Origin: Paralithodes platypus
Lineage: Eukaryota; Arthropoda; Malacostraca; Decapoda; Lithodidae
Assembly: GCA_032716605.1 (NCBI GenBank)
Contig: CM064552.1
Span: 8,928,023 to 8,992,022 of the forward strand
Length of the DNA: 64,000 nt
Direction of reading: 5' to 3'
Notes under the pieces: generated by a model
Told to the model about the DNA's origin: nothing
The model's input: only the letters and a program-made list of their open reading frames with translations
The model's database searches: none
Position numbers and translations under genes: made by a program
Shown: one piece after another, positions 43,071 through 54,157 of the stretch
Numbering within the stretch: position 1 is the stretch's first letter
Layout: each line of letters starts with the position of its first letter

Positions 43071-44937
43071 CTAGCCCAAGTGGAAGCCGGAGACAGGTAG
43101 AGGGACCGGACTCGGGCACCACCGCGGCAACCGGGCGTACCAAGCCCGTGCCGGCCACAGAGGCGCGAGGAGCCAGACGCAGCCGTGGTACAGCTGCAGC
43201 CTCGCGAGGACAGGGCACATCAACAGCGCGTCTGGTGGCGGAAAGACGTATATCGACCGCCACCTGTACCAGGCTACCATGAAAGCGTCCGGACCCCCCC
43301 TGGAGCACGAGGCCGGAGGGAGAGGTCCAGAGGCAACTGGCGCGGCACCCCCGATGCGAACAAGGCGACCTCCGGAACACCTCAGGAAGCCGCGAGGTCG
43401 GCGAACACAGTCCGTTTCATCGCCCATTCTACAAGAACGCCCTGCCCTCTCGACAGGGCGGCCGCCCACAGGGTGGCAGGCCCGGGCAGGGAGGAGGCAT
43501 GCAAGGAGAAGGGGTGTCGGTCCGCGAGGAAGAACAACTCCACCGAGACCCCCAATACAGTCAACGACCTGGAGGACCCCCGCATCAGGAAACAGTGGAC
43601 AGCTTGTCTGAGTGTCCAACCCGAAGGCCACCGACTTACCCCGAAGGGCCAGCGCGTGGTCCCGCAGGAAGAACAAAGGAACCAACAGTCCGAGGGCATA
43701 GACGGGTAAGTGGAGGGAGACCCACCCATCTGCCGGGAAGTGGACGTCCCAGGTTCGATCGGGAACCTCACCCAACCTCGCTCGACGTATCTGTGGCTAC
43801 CCAGACCGTCGGCGGGGGGGGCGGTCCAGGGCACAGCCGCAGAGAGCGAGCCCCGAGCAACCCAGCGACCGAAGCGTCGGCGAACGGTACGCGGGAGCGG
43901 CAGGAGCCGATCCATAGGGGCAACGGAAACACCGCGGTGCCCATGAGGAGGAGGCGGCGTAGCCAGAGGCTCCCTAAGGGAAGGGGCAGAGCGGCCCAAT
44001 GCAGCGAACCCACGAACGAGTCCCAGAGCCACCCCGGGAGGGAGACCGAGTGCAACACGGCGAAGACCTTCCACCGAAGGTGCACCGCGGCCGGCAGACC
44101 CCGGGTCACCGTAGCGCCGGACAAAACCCATGCGAGACCGACCCATGGCACGACACGCGACGGGGTCAAGCGTGACTTGGGAACATCGAAGGGGAACCCG
44201 AACCGTGCGATGTTGCGAACGACTGTGAGGGCATCGCCAAAGCACAGTCCTAGGGCTTCGGAAACTACCAACCAATCGGCCAAGGAAAACAGGATCTGGA
44301 GCCTGCTCCTGAGGAGAGGACCCAGAGCCTGCCCCACCAGTGCGGAGAAGATCCGCGGCGCGATGTGGAGACCGAAGGGAAGGCCGTCGAACAGGAACAC
44401 ACGATCGGAAGTCCGAACGGCCAAGAATCGCTGGAAGCGAGGATGGAGAGGAACGAGCCAAGACGCATCCTGGAGGGCCAGCGACACTACCCACGACAGA
44501 GGGCGCAGGGCCAGGCGTACCAGGGGTACCGGCAGCATCCGAAACCGTGTGTTCACGATGTGCCCGTTGAGGGCCGACAGATCCACCTCCGGTCGCATCG
44601 CGTCGCAGTTCGTCTACGGTACCAGAAAGACACGGGAGAGGAAAACCGGGTGACCAGCGGTCAACTCCCTCGACGCTACCCAGCTCGGGCATGGAAGTGA
44701 ACACGTGGGCCACCTTTGAAGAGATGGGCCGGCGTCGGTGACAAGAGCGGATTGGGGGTCTGGATGTCCACCTCCAGGTGAGACCCCTCCGCGCAACCCG
44801 CCGCCCCCAACGTCCCTCGCGGCCACCGAGGGGCGCAAGGGCGAAAACAACCCGAGGGAGCACCCGAGAGGAGGGGAGCGACCCGGTCGGCCAGGCGAGA
44901 AGGAGAACAAGGAGGCCGACCCAGAGAACCTACACAT
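43071..44937 (-). pseudogene. DIRS reverse transcriptase-RNase H, broken
   Basis: RT frame from 44937: HPVFLSRVFLVP, an in-frame TAG at 44612-44614, then EVDLSALNGHIVNTRFRMLP, VSLALQDASWLVPLHPRFQR and FLFDGLPFGLHIAPRIFSAL, typical DIRS RT. The catalytic motif, normally L-D-D-W, reads S-L-A-D-W: the first aspartate is alanine (GCC). At about 43770 the frame shifts into RNase H (43382 frame): MRGSSRSLTVLGVSVELFFL, HASSLPGPATLWAAALSRGQ. A second shift near 43385 leads to DAFMVAWYRWRSIYVFPPPD, VWLLAPLWPARAWYARLP and a stop at 43071. I could not recognise a methyltransferase domain. Confidence 0.85.
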
Positions 44938-47572
44938 TGTGTTGACGTAGAGGTACCCCCGGTACGGGCCATACGGGCATGAGCGCCACGTTGACCTCCT
45001 CTACCCCCCCCCCAACCTCGTCGAAAAGGGCGGGCCACCCCAACCCCTGGCCGTCGCGGGGCTGACCCCGTCGAAGGGCGGCCGGAAGTGGAAGGCCGGC
45101 CAGCCCCGACACGGCGGGGATGAAAGGGGGCAAGAACAGAAGTGCGAGGCGGAACCGACGCACTGGCCTGCAACGTCCCAGTCCTGCGCCCGTGCAAGGC
45201 GGCAGCACTTGCAGCAGCACCCCGAAGAGGACCGGCAGAAGGACGGGACTGAAAAGACCCCGCGCGCGACACAGCGCGTCGGTGCGTGTCGGAAGCAGTG
45301 TCCGCAACGACACAGCGCGTCGTATCGTGTCGGAAGCAGGGGCCGCCGACAGAGAAGCGTAGCATTCCCAAGCATCCTGCTCAAAAAAACCTGACGTATA
45401 TAGCGCAGAGTACAACAAACCCTGACGAATATCCAAGGGGGCCGGCCGGCAGAACGAGGACCGTACCGTCGGGCGTTGCCGAGTTGCCGCGCACAAAACC
45501 GCCTTCAGCTCGGGAACCAAAGACACCGCGAGCCGAAGGTGGATCCGCTGAACGCGGTCCAAACCCTCGCGAAGATCGCCTGGCGCAGACGCCTCGAAAA
45601 GCCGCAGGTGGTGAACAGACGTCTGGAGGGAACCTAAAGACAAGACAATAAGTCCGTCACCCTCTGTCGCAAGGGAAAAAACCTTGGCGACAGAGGGCTG
45701 ATCCGGGTGAGAGAAGAACGGGGTAGCAATAGAACAAAGTTCAAGAACGGGCGCGCTTATCCAGGACCAGAACGCGCCGTCCAACCCGCCGACAGACACA
45801 AGAGGAGGCAAAATCAGTGATGACTCCGGGGGAGGGACTGAAGGAGAGCCGTCGACGGATCGGTTGGTGAAGTCGAAGGCCTCAGCAAACCAGGCCTCCA
45901 ATGGGAGAGGGTGACCGAGCATGATGGCTAAGCCAGGCGTACCGGCGTCGCACAAACCTGTCCCATAGGAGGACAGACCCGTCAACACAGCCAGGGACTG
46001 AACAGCCGGAAGGATGTCAGGGCGGCTGAAGTCTGACCAGAGCGTAGGCCTGCAGAAGGGAGGGGGACCGTAGCAGGGGTAGGTAGGGTGAGGCACTGAG
46101 GGTGTGTCACCGCCAAGAAGCGCGAGAAGAGGGAGTCTTCCATCGACTCCAAGCGCCCGTCGATGCGTGACACAACCCAGCCCTGCATAGCCGACAATCG
46201 ATCCGAGAGAGGCGACCCCCCCCAAGATTGGTCGGCCCGCAGGGGCGAGCGTGAGCGGGAGCGAGACCCACGACACGAACCAGCAGCGTCGCGGCCCAAG
46301 GAAGGCGAGCGACGACGGTTGTGTCGCCGTTGAGGGACTCGTCCCCGATCACGAACGGCCGAGGGGGAAACAGCACCATCCCCCTCTTCCAGCGACACGT
46401 CAGCTCCTGAGAGAGGGAACCCCGAAACCTCGCGAAACCCCACCGAGGCAAGAGGAGGGGTACCCCCCTGGTGAGACGGTAAGGGAAGGTCAGGAAGAGA
46501 AGAATGAGGAGGAGCAGGACGACGGGAGTGGGAAGGCTGGCCGGGTGAAAGGAGGCCGGAAGGAGCCGCGGGGGGAAACAGCAAGGATCCCCGGGGCTGA
46601 GATAACAGGGCGGCCCAACACCGAGGCGGAGGAGGGAGGGACCTCCACCGTGGGACGAGACCGTGAAGGAAGAATAGGCACCGAAGCAGGTGAAGGAGGA
46701 GAAGCAACGACATCCAGGCGGACCCTCTTGGACAGTGTAGGAGGAGGGAGCAGAGGGCCAGCTACAGCATGAACAACCGCGCGCGGAGAGGACAACGTAA
46801 GAGGAAGTCGTCTGGGCTGGGGAAGTGGGCGGAAGGGAGTAGAGCCCCTATCCGTAGAGGCCAGGGGAGGGCGCACAGGGGCAGAGCCGCTAACCCCGGC
46901 CTCAGGGCGAGAACCATGACGAGGGCGATGGGCGTCGTCAAGGCGATCAGGAGGACGACGAGGGGCAGTAGAGGACGGACGACGAGGCGAGCGAGAGCGT
47001 GGACGGAGCTGGGGAACCCCCCGACGATGGGACGACCGGCTGCGGGACCCAGGGGAGAGGGCCAGGTGAACGGCCTTCAGTCGGGTCAGGGATACCCAGG
47101 GCGACGCGGATCCGGTCGGCAACAAAGGCCGGGGAACGGTGGCCCACAGTCCTAATGTGGCGGGAGACCATCGTCCACACCGACGGAAGGGAAGCAGAGG
47201 CCACAGCTGCCGCCGAGGAACCAGGGCCATGGTGCAGCACATCCACCAGGGCCAGACACGTGCCACACAGAGCAGGGAGGTAGGCCGTAGAGGACACACA
47301 GAGCGAGTGGCGCAAGCAGGACTTGTGGCTCTCCAAGCACGGGGAGCGACAACCAAGGCGAAAGCAAGGCAGCCTACCTGCACTAGAAGAACACACACCA
47401 TAATCAGCACGTCGAAGGAGTAAGTGGAGAGAATGTCCAAGAAGAACCAGGGAAGGAGCATGGGGAAACAGGAACACACATGCAAACAGGTATCCGTACT
47501 CACCCTAAACTGGGAGCACAGAGGGAGGTGAGGAGGGCGGCCGAGGCGGAAGAGCACTAGCAGAACCTGCAA
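44930..47572 (-). pseudogene. DIRS gag-like region, frame uncertain
   Basis: GC-rich, with several long overlapping frames, so the true one is inferred. A Cys-rich N-terminal part (frame 46947-47477: CFRLGCRSPCLESHKSCLRH, YLPALCGTCLALVDV) looks like a metal-binding fold. Then an Arg/Ser/Pro-rich stretch (about 46500-47000), D-R-L-S-A-M-Q-G-W-V-V-S-R-I-D-G-R-L-E at about 46190, and a block with WSWISAPVLELCSIATPFFS and LDRVQRIHLRLAVSLVPELK (frame 44930-46276). Switching between at least two frames is needed, so it is probably degenerate. Gag would coat the RNA. Confidence 0.55.
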
Positions 47573-47704
47573 AGATGGAGAAAGTGTTAACCACCACTCA
47601 ACATCTTACATGCAGGGCCTATAACACCAGTAAAGTGCATACACCAATATAGTATCAGGCAACAAGATGACATCAAAAAGGTCAAAAGTGAAAGCCAACT
47701 ATTA

Positions 47705-47847
47705 CCGCAAATTTGCGGGCCAATGGAGGCATAACCGTACCGACACCACCCTCCCGCAATTTTGCGGGACCCCCCAACGATCTCCGCAAATTTGCGGGAA
47801 GCCGAAACGTCCCAGAGGACCGAATCGAGCTCCCGCAAATTTGCGGG
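47705..47847. repeat. Four palindromes CCCGCAAATTTGCGGG in the DIRS leader
   Basis: Copies at about 47705-47719, 47753-47767, 47783-47797 and 47832-47847, two of them one base short or altered, spaced 30-50 bp. They lie between the right terminal repeat and gag, i.e. in the 5' leader of the element. Confidence 0.9.
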
Positions 47848-48822
47848 ACCGGCCGAGATGGTCCGGCGCCGAAAAAAGCGAGAGGAGCGTCTAGGGAAAA
47901 CCAAAAAAGGCCACAAAAAATGCGTCATCTCCTTATGAACTCCAAGCAATGATGGCCATCAAGCTGAGCAGTGTCTTCCTTGAATTTATCCTGACTCAAC
48001 CGGTAAAGGGAGAGGCAAGGAAGACACACCAGGGGAGAGGAGGCACATCCCCCAGGAACCACCCAACCCACAGAGATAGAGCAAAGCCCATGAGGAGAAG
48101 TGGCAGGGAGGGTGGTTTCGCACAAACAGGGGACCCCGTGGGGTACCCCTGGATTGGGCAAAAGACTATGAAAGGATGGAGGTGAAACAGGAAGAGAAAA
48201 CAAAAACCAGTAAATGAAACTGGTGAGAAAAAGGGTGGCCTAGCCGTGAGCAGAGAATGTGTCAGGGGCGAAAAACCCTGTGGTGTGAAGGAGGGGCCCC
48301 TGTGGGGTACCCCTGGAGTATCACGAACCACCTGTCGCCCAGGCCCTTGAGACACAGTGAAGGACTCGAAAGGGGGGACTCGGGAATAACGCTAATAATG
48401 CGGCCGACACAAACTCTACAAACAGCACCGCCACCAACGAAATCTCAGATTGTTTACCAACGGTACACCTAGGCTATGAAAAAATGAAAACTCATAGGGG
48501 CATAGCAATTCCTGAATGAGAAAACGAGCTAGGCTAAATTAAGCTAAAAGCTAAACTATGCCCAGACTAACAGGAAAAAAGAATATGAAAAGAGAAAGAA
48601 TGAAAAACATATACGAGGAACGCCAGGCGCCCCCGTACCTTCGGTAGGCTATTTCCACACGCGTCTCCATTATACACACTTAGGAGCCCATTTACGTGTG
48701 CCCTAGATCACGTAACATCTGTCTAACAAAAAAGAAGGCCAGATAAGCCGAAACGAACCTAAACAGGGTGAATTAAAGGAGCACAACAAAAGCGACTTCA
48801 TTCAATGGAGCGCGTGAAAAAA
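47848..48822. other. DIRS 5' leader
   Basis: No coding signal. Two copies of TGGGGTACCCCTGGA-type sequence (48140-48153 and 48303-48316) lie 163 bp apart. Confidence 0.6.
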
Positions 48823-49122
48823 TGATGACAAGAGAGGGTCGCTCATGCGCACGTTCGACAGGGATCTGCACATGACGGAACACGGGATGGGCCTTAAGCG
48901 GTAACTAAGGTAAACCCCTTTTTCTTCTCTTCTATGCTTTTTTCACCTTCGGTGGTAGTTTTGGTTAATGTACAACGTCTCCTAGAGCAAGATAAGGAGT
49001 AGACTCTAGACGTTTTCTTTTTAACCGCGGTTGGAATGACGACATAGCAGTCAAAATAGACAAGTCGTCATTGCAATTAGGTTAATAGCCTTGACGTTGG
49101 ATTTGCCAAGACTACTAACAAA
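48823..49122. repeat. DIRS inverted terminal repeat, right (5' end of element)
   Basis: TGATGACAAGAGAGGGTCGC ... CCAAGACTACTAACAA; pairs with 41146-41446. Includes a CTTCTCTTCTATGCTTTTTT tract and GAACACGGGATGGGCC. Confidence 0.92.
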
Positions 49123-49264
49123 TTGATATATTTTAATAATAAAATTGTGTGTATTTCATCATAGTTGGCCTCTTCAGTACAATAGCATCATACAGTACTT
49201 CTATAATGCTGGGTTTTACCTACCGATATTGTTCTTTTGTTTTGCTTTGTATTTTTCAGGCTAA

Positions 49265-49492
49265 CACTCGCTATCCTGTGGATGCGGGGGTTGCCGATTA
49301 GCATTCAGAAATAGAGTTCTCTCAATCATATAATTACCTCTCCAAAATTAGTTTTCTACCCACAGCTAACTCGAAGACAAAGTCTGCAGAAGTTGAAGTA
49401 ACTAAACTAAAGTTTTCTAAACACCCTTGATGGTCACAAAGGCTTTCAAGTATCCCAGAATAGGCTCAAATTGCGTCCTGTGCGTGAAAGGG
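49265..49492 (-). mobile_element. TTAA-type MITE, copy in minus orientation
   Basis: Right end GTGCGTGAAAGGG then TTAA (49493-49496); left end degenerate (CTAA). Interior matches the complement of 50328-50558 (CTCTCCAAAATTAGTTTTCT; GTTGCCGATTAGCATTCAGA). Confidence 0.65.
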
Positions 49493-49737
49493 TTAATATG
49501 TCAACTTTATTCAAGATATTTGGTGGGGTACTAACAATCGCCTATAGATCTCTCCTAAACTGAATAGAATGGTTTCATACCCAGAATTAAGCAGAAAGGT
49601 ATCATTATACAGCAAAGGTCCAATAATATTCTGTACACCAGACACTGTAGAAGAAACAACCCAGAGTTAAACTCCAAAAAATTATATGGGCACAAGGTAT
49701 GACCTATAATAAATATTACCTGTAGTGTATACGATAC

Positions 49738-49842
49738 ACTGTATTATTATGTTCTCTCCACTAACCAACTTTACTCCTAAACTCGATTAATGAAATTAAC
49801 AAACACATGTGGCAGTCCGGGGATTCGAAGTAATGTGGTGTA
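49738..49842 (-). repeat. SINE3 partial copy
   Basis: TTATGTTCTCTCCACTAACC ... GTGGCAGTCCGGGGATTCGA: body and the B-box end of the tRNA-like SINE at 62.6 kb. Truncated in the tRNA-like head. Confidence 0.8.
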
Positions 49843-50323
49843 TTAATGTTATACTGGTGTGTACACCCGGCAAATTTTCCAGCTGGCCTAGGGCTACTAT
49901 TCTTTATGCTGTTTACCCTATTTTAAGTATTGCCATGGCAAGCAAAATATACGGTACAGGGTTAATCTATCTATTGGTTCGGTAATTTCTGTTGATTGTG
50001 TTTCTTGTTTCAATATTATAAGCTCGTATAATAGCTTAAATAAAAGTTGCCCTGGGCCAGTTGGTAATCTTGCCAGTATGTACACTCACAATCCCTAAAA
50101 GCTAGGTCCCCTGGGTCAAGCTTCTGGTTAGGATTGGAGATCTTAGAGGTCTTTCTACTCCCCAGGTCACGGTAGTTTAAGCGGAAACGCACACACAACA
50201 CACGGTGTATCAGAATCTCGATGTTCAATACAGAAGTCTCGAACTTCCTTTTGATCATATTTCTTTCCCCACTATACATTTCCATACTTATCAAATTTTG
50301 CTAATTTATTTTATTTTTATACA
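49843..50323. other. AT-rich intron, no gene
   Basis: No coding or repeat signal recognised. Confidence 0.5.
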
Positions 50324-50327
50324 TTAA

Positions 50328-50558
50328 CCCTTTCACGCAGTACGCACCAATACAAGATTTGTGCCCTATCTGGGATACTTAAAAGCCCTTGTGACCATCA
50401 GTATTGTTTAGAAACTTTTAGTTTAGTTACTTAAAACTCTGCAGTTGTCTTTGAGCGAGCTCTGGGCTGAAAACTAATTTTGGAGAGACAATTACAGTAA
50501 GAGATTAAGATAGTCCTATTTCTGAATACTAAACGGCAACCCCCGGTGCATGAAAGAG
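50328..50558 (+). mobile_element. TTAA-type MITE
   Basis: TTAA (50324-50327) CCCTTTCACGCA ... TGCATGAAAGAG TTAA (50559-50562). Second copy of the family at 49265-49492, inverted. Confidence 0.7.
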
Positions 50559-50609
50559 TTAAAGGCTTACTACATGTGTTAATGGTTTACTTGATATGAA
50601 GTTCAGATA

Positions 50610-50682
50610 CTGTATATGTATGCTTATATATATATAAATATATATACGGTACAGTATATATATATATATATACCGTATATGA
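50610..50682. repeat. AT-rich palindrome
   Basis: ATATATACGGTACAGTATAT and ATATATACCGTATAT pair around a (TA)n centre. Confidence 0.8.
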
Positions 50683-50959
50683 TTAGTTTCAACCGATTTG
50701 AACCATTGTGTATACCGCCAACAATACATGATATCTGACAGAGTAAGAATAAGATGCCTTTGCCCAATTCAGTCCAGTTTATTTATAATATTTCTGTATT
50801 TAAGTTATTATATACAGTAATGTCCAAGCACAATTTGTATGTGAATAGAACAAGCTAACCTGTGGTTAATAGTAATTAATTAGATTCAACAACTTTTTAT
50901 TACCCCAAAAACATAATCTTTTATGCTACTCTATTTGCCTGCCACCCTGATATGCTACC

Positions 50960-51400
50960 AATTCTCCATTCTCCAAGCCAAACCTACCTAGTTATTTTTT
51001 CTACTGGTCTCTTGAACTCTTCCCTGAATTCCTCCTCCTGTAACCTTTCCACCGTCTTCACCACTCTACCTCCCTCCTGCCCTACTCTAGCTCTCTTCAC
51101 CCACTTTTTCTGTATCCTAATTGTAGCTACTAGTACATAATAGTCAGACAACCCCCCCCCCCCCCTCCCCAATACCCCTATTCACTCTAGCACTGATTTC
51201 CTCATTCGTTCATCCATACATACATAGTCAGTCAGTGCCTTACGTTCCACTGTCTCTCCCTCCCTCCTCAGCTCCACTTTCCATGTGTACCTGTGTTATC
51301 ATTCTGTGTCGGAAGAAGGTGTTGGCTGTCAACAGCCTACTCCCCACTCATATGTCCACAAGTGCACTGCCATTCCCATCTACCTCTGACGGGCGGGTGC
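50960..51400 (-). pseudogene. LINE endonuclease C-terminal fragment
   Basis: Minus strand: NDNTGTHGKWS, GGRETVERKALTDYVCMDER, (frame break) LSDYYVLVATIRIQKKWVKR, then an E/R-rich linker VVKTVERLQEEEFREEFKRP. This is the R-E-x-x-x-L-I-D-Y-V-x-x-D-x-R ... S-D-H-Y-x-V-x-x-K-I-R pattern of endonucleases in LINEs of the LINE A kind (histidine of S-D-H replaced by tyrosine here). Contains stops. A C-run (51152-51165) lies within. Confidence 0.65.
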
Positions 51401-51407
51401 CCAACCC

Positions 51408-51566
51408 TGAAAGGGTTTGAAATAGGGGAGCTATCCCCCGCCAAAGGCGGCTTTCTAGGGCCTTTCCTAGCTGATGCTGAGAGGATTGGGTTCTAGTCAT
51501 GTGGTGATGGGGGCTGGTCTATCAGAGTGAGAACTGAGTGATCTCTGCCATACCCATAGCTTACTC
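51408..51566 (+). repeat. SINE1 5' half
   Basis: From GAAAGGGTTTGAAATAGGGG to AGCTTACTCTGACTG. Immediately followed by an inverted SINE1 copy. Confidence 0.8.
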
Positions 51567-51977
51567 TGACTGTTGTTGTTGTTCCTCAAGCTGCCTGGCC
51601 GAACAGCCCCAAGGCCTCGAGCAAAGCCAAGGCCATAACCGAGCGCCCCCACAGAACCCTCCCTGCTTACCACAATAAAGCCTGGGTGACCCAAGCCACT
51701 CCATGGCGGGGAGCTGAGGAGGGTGCGGAAACACCAGGGAAACCAAAGCCCCACCCAGGGCCCTGTGCCCCTCAGCAATTATGAAGAGAAAGTTAAGGGG
51801 CAAAGGAAAAATATGATGCTTTGGCTTCCAATCTTGATAGATTGGGAAGTCAATCCACGGAAGAGACGCCGTCACTTGAGATCTAGAGAATATATAAGTA
51901 AAAGGAACAGTCAGAGTAAGCTATGGGTATGGCAGAGATCGCTCAGTTCTCACTCTGATAGACCAGCCCATCACCAC
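51567..51977 (-). repeat. SINE1 copy, inverted
   Basis: (GTT)n at the left, then the complement of the SINE1 3' half back to CAGTCAGAGTAAGCTATGGG and GATAGACCAGCCCATCACCA. With 51408-51566 it forms a palindromic arrangement of about 110 bp arms. Confidence 0.8.
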
Positions 51978-51986
51978 TGACTGTTC

Positions 51987-52378
51987 TATCTATCTATCTA
52001 TCTATCTATTGCCGGACGCCTTATTCCCCTTACGAGGGTGGCCATACACAGAATACCCCCAAGCGGACCTATTTCCTGTGAGAGGGACAACCCGAGCCAG
52101 TTTAGTGAAGGACTTACAGGATTGACCACTCAATTTAGGATCCGTCCAACTCCAAGGCCCTCTGTGTATCTTGTTAGCACTATTTTTATACAGTGGTGTT
52201 CGGCTAATCCATCCACTAACCTGCCTTACCCTTAGGTAAGCAGTACAGATTTGTATCAGGTTTACTCCCCTAGACAGGTTGCCAACCAAGGCTGACGAGT
52301 CCCATCCACCCGGATTTGTATAAGGTTGTCTCCCCTAGATGAGTTGCCGACCAAGGCTAACGAGTCCCATCCACCCGG
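51987..52378 (-). mobile_element. SINE2 with target duplication
   Basis: 392 bp, TATC tail at left, ends CCACCCGG. Flanked by TGACTGTTC at 51978-51986 and 52379-52387; the target is SINE1 sequence. Confidence 0.88.
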
Positions 52379-52738
52379 TGACTGTTCCTTTTATTATATA
52401 TATTCTAGATCTCAAGTGACGGCATTGATTGACCTCCCAATCTGCCAACCTAGAGGTTGGCAGATTGGAAGCCAAAGTGTCACATTTTTCCTTTGCCCCT
52501 CAACTTTCTCTTCATAATTGCTGAGGGGCACAGGGCCCTGGGTGGGGCTTTGGTTTCCCGGGCGTTTCAGCACCCTCCTCAGCTCCCCGCCATGGAGTGG
52601 CTTTGGTCACCCAGGCTTTATTGTGGTAGGCAGGGAGGGTTCTGTGGGGGCGCTCGATTATGGCCTTGGCCTTGCTCGGGGCCTTGGGGCTGTTCGGCCA
52701 GGCAGCGTGGGGAACAGCAACAACAACCTCTGACGGTA
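52379..52738 (+). repeat. SINE1 3' part
   Basis: From TGACTGTTCCTTTTATTATA to CAGCGTGGGGAACAGCAACA; the continuation of SINE1 sequence beyond the SINE2 insertion. Confidence 0.8.
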
Positions 52739-52767
52739 CACCCCACCCTCCTACCATCCCATAGGGC

Positions 52768-53306
52768 GGGTGCCAAACCCCGAAAGGAGTTGAAATAGGG
52801 GAGCTATCCCCCCGCCAAAGGCGGCTTTCTAGGGCCTTTCCTAGCTGATGCTGAGAGGATTGGGTTCTAATCATGTGGTGATGGGCTGGTCTATCCGAGT
52901 GAGAACTGAGTGATCTCTGCCATACCCATAGCTTACTCTGACTGTTCCTTTTACTTATATATCTTCTAGATCTCAAGTGGCGGCGTCTTTTCTGTGGATT
53001 GACCTCCCTACTGCCAACCTAGAAGTTGGCAGATTGGGAGCCAAAGCGTCACATTTTTCCCTTACCCCTTAACTTTCCCTTCATAATTGCTGAGGGGCAC
53101 AGGGCCTTGGGTGGGGCTTTGGTTTCCCGGGCATTTCTGCATCTTCCTCAGCTCCCTGCCTTGGAGTGGCTTCGGTCACCCGGGCTTTGTTAGTGGTAAG
53201 CAGGGAGGATTTTGTGGGGGCGCTCGTTTATGGCCTTGGCCTTGCTCGAGACCTTGGGGCTGTTCGGCCAGACAGCCTGGGGAACAACAACAACAACAAC
53301 CATCCC
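52768..53306 (+). mobile_element. SINE1 full copy
   Basis: From GGCGGGTGCCAAACCCCGAA to CAGCCTGGGGAACAACAACA. Internal hairpin CCAACCTAGAAGTTGG. Confidence 0.82.
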
Positions 53307-53998
53307 ATTTACTTTCCTATTACTCACCTTCCCATTCTTATCATCAGTCAGAATATTCTTTCACTCTTACTAAAGTTATCCAGACACGCCTCACAGCAAC
53401 GATTAATGCTACTCTTATATAAGAAATAAAAAATGTTTGCAGTTCGTAGTCGGCGAAGCCGCATTCATTTATATACAAAATATAGAAGTTTCGTATTGCT
53501 GTATAGATTTAGAAAACATTAAATAATTAATTTACTTTGACTATATGTTGTTTGTGAGAATCGTCATGGAATAAGTTACTAAAGATGAATGAATTCTCAC
53601 ATTCTTAATTAAATTTGCCTGCAATGTGAATTGCCAGACAAGCAGTGATAAAATTGCCTCTAGACCGTAATCTCAATAATGTCTTTGTTTGTGTCTTTCT
53701 ACTTAGTACAGCCACGGGATCCAGATGGCATTAAATGTAATTGGAATATGGCTAATTACATAATGCAAACTGTGAGGCATAACTTTAATTTAATATCTTG
53801 AATAATAATGACTAAAATGAAGAGGCTCTAATCTGGGACTGAGTTTGATTAGTGTCCTTGTTGTGAGCATAAGCCTGTTTTAGAAGTTGAACAGTGTCTC
53901 GTTTGCCAGGCTAAGACTGTTTTGTGACTGGGTTTGAATAATATCTTGTTTGACAGCCTGTTAGTAAGAATTGTTTTCATGTTTACTTTATATTACAG
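53307..53998. other. AT-rich intron up to exon acceptor
   Basis: No repeat or gene recognised. The end supplies the splice acceptor for the 53999 exon. Confidence 0.6.
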
Positions 53999-54108
53999 CC
54001 GCCACCTTCTTCTGCACCTACGAGGCCATGAAAAAAATTCTGGGAAGACACGTTTCACCACAGTACCAACTAGCTGTCAACATGGCAGCCGCTTCTGTTG
54101 GGGAAGTG
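53999..54108 (+). CDS. SLC25A26: SLC25A26-like mitochondrial SAM carrier, internal exon
   Basis: After a pyrimidine-rich stretch ending TATTACAG (AG at 53997-53998), this 110-nt exon completes the split codon from the 33.4-kb exon and reads A-A-T-F-F-C-T-Y-E-A-M-K-K, the end of carrier repeat 1 (second transmembrane helix), then N-M-A-A-A-S-V-G-E-V, the start of the third helix. The family has A-A-x-F-F-x-T-Y-E and A-A-S-x-G-E-V at the same places. The donor GTAAGC follows 54108, and the exon ends on a complete codon. The upstream intron is about 20.4 kb and is almost wholly mobile elements, including the 8-kb DIRS element. Confidence 0.9.
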
Positions 54109-54157
54109 GTAAGCTAGGGGATTTATATTTGTATTTATACATATATACATTCATTAA

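Larger units (their letters stand above)
41100..49124 (-). mobile_element. DIRS-type tyrosine-recombinase retrotransposon, complete length
   Basis: About 8.0 kb, markedly GC-richer than its surroundings. About 300-bp inverted terminal repeats (41146-41446, 48823-49122). An internal complementary region at 41509-41622 is the exact reverse complement of the two outer ends fused together. Minus-strand order: leader, gag, RT-RNase H, tyrosine recombinase. No target duplication is expected or seen (YR integration). It sits in the (GATA)n end of a SINE2 copy. DIRS1-like elements are known from decapods. Confidence 0.93.

Noticed and set aside
43499..44653. Long plus-strand open frame (384 codons) inside the DIRS element
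   Set aside because: It is antisense to the RT in very GC-rich sequence where stops are rare in all frames; composition is Arg/Pro/Gly-rich with no motif, while the minus strand has clear RT and RNase H blocks.
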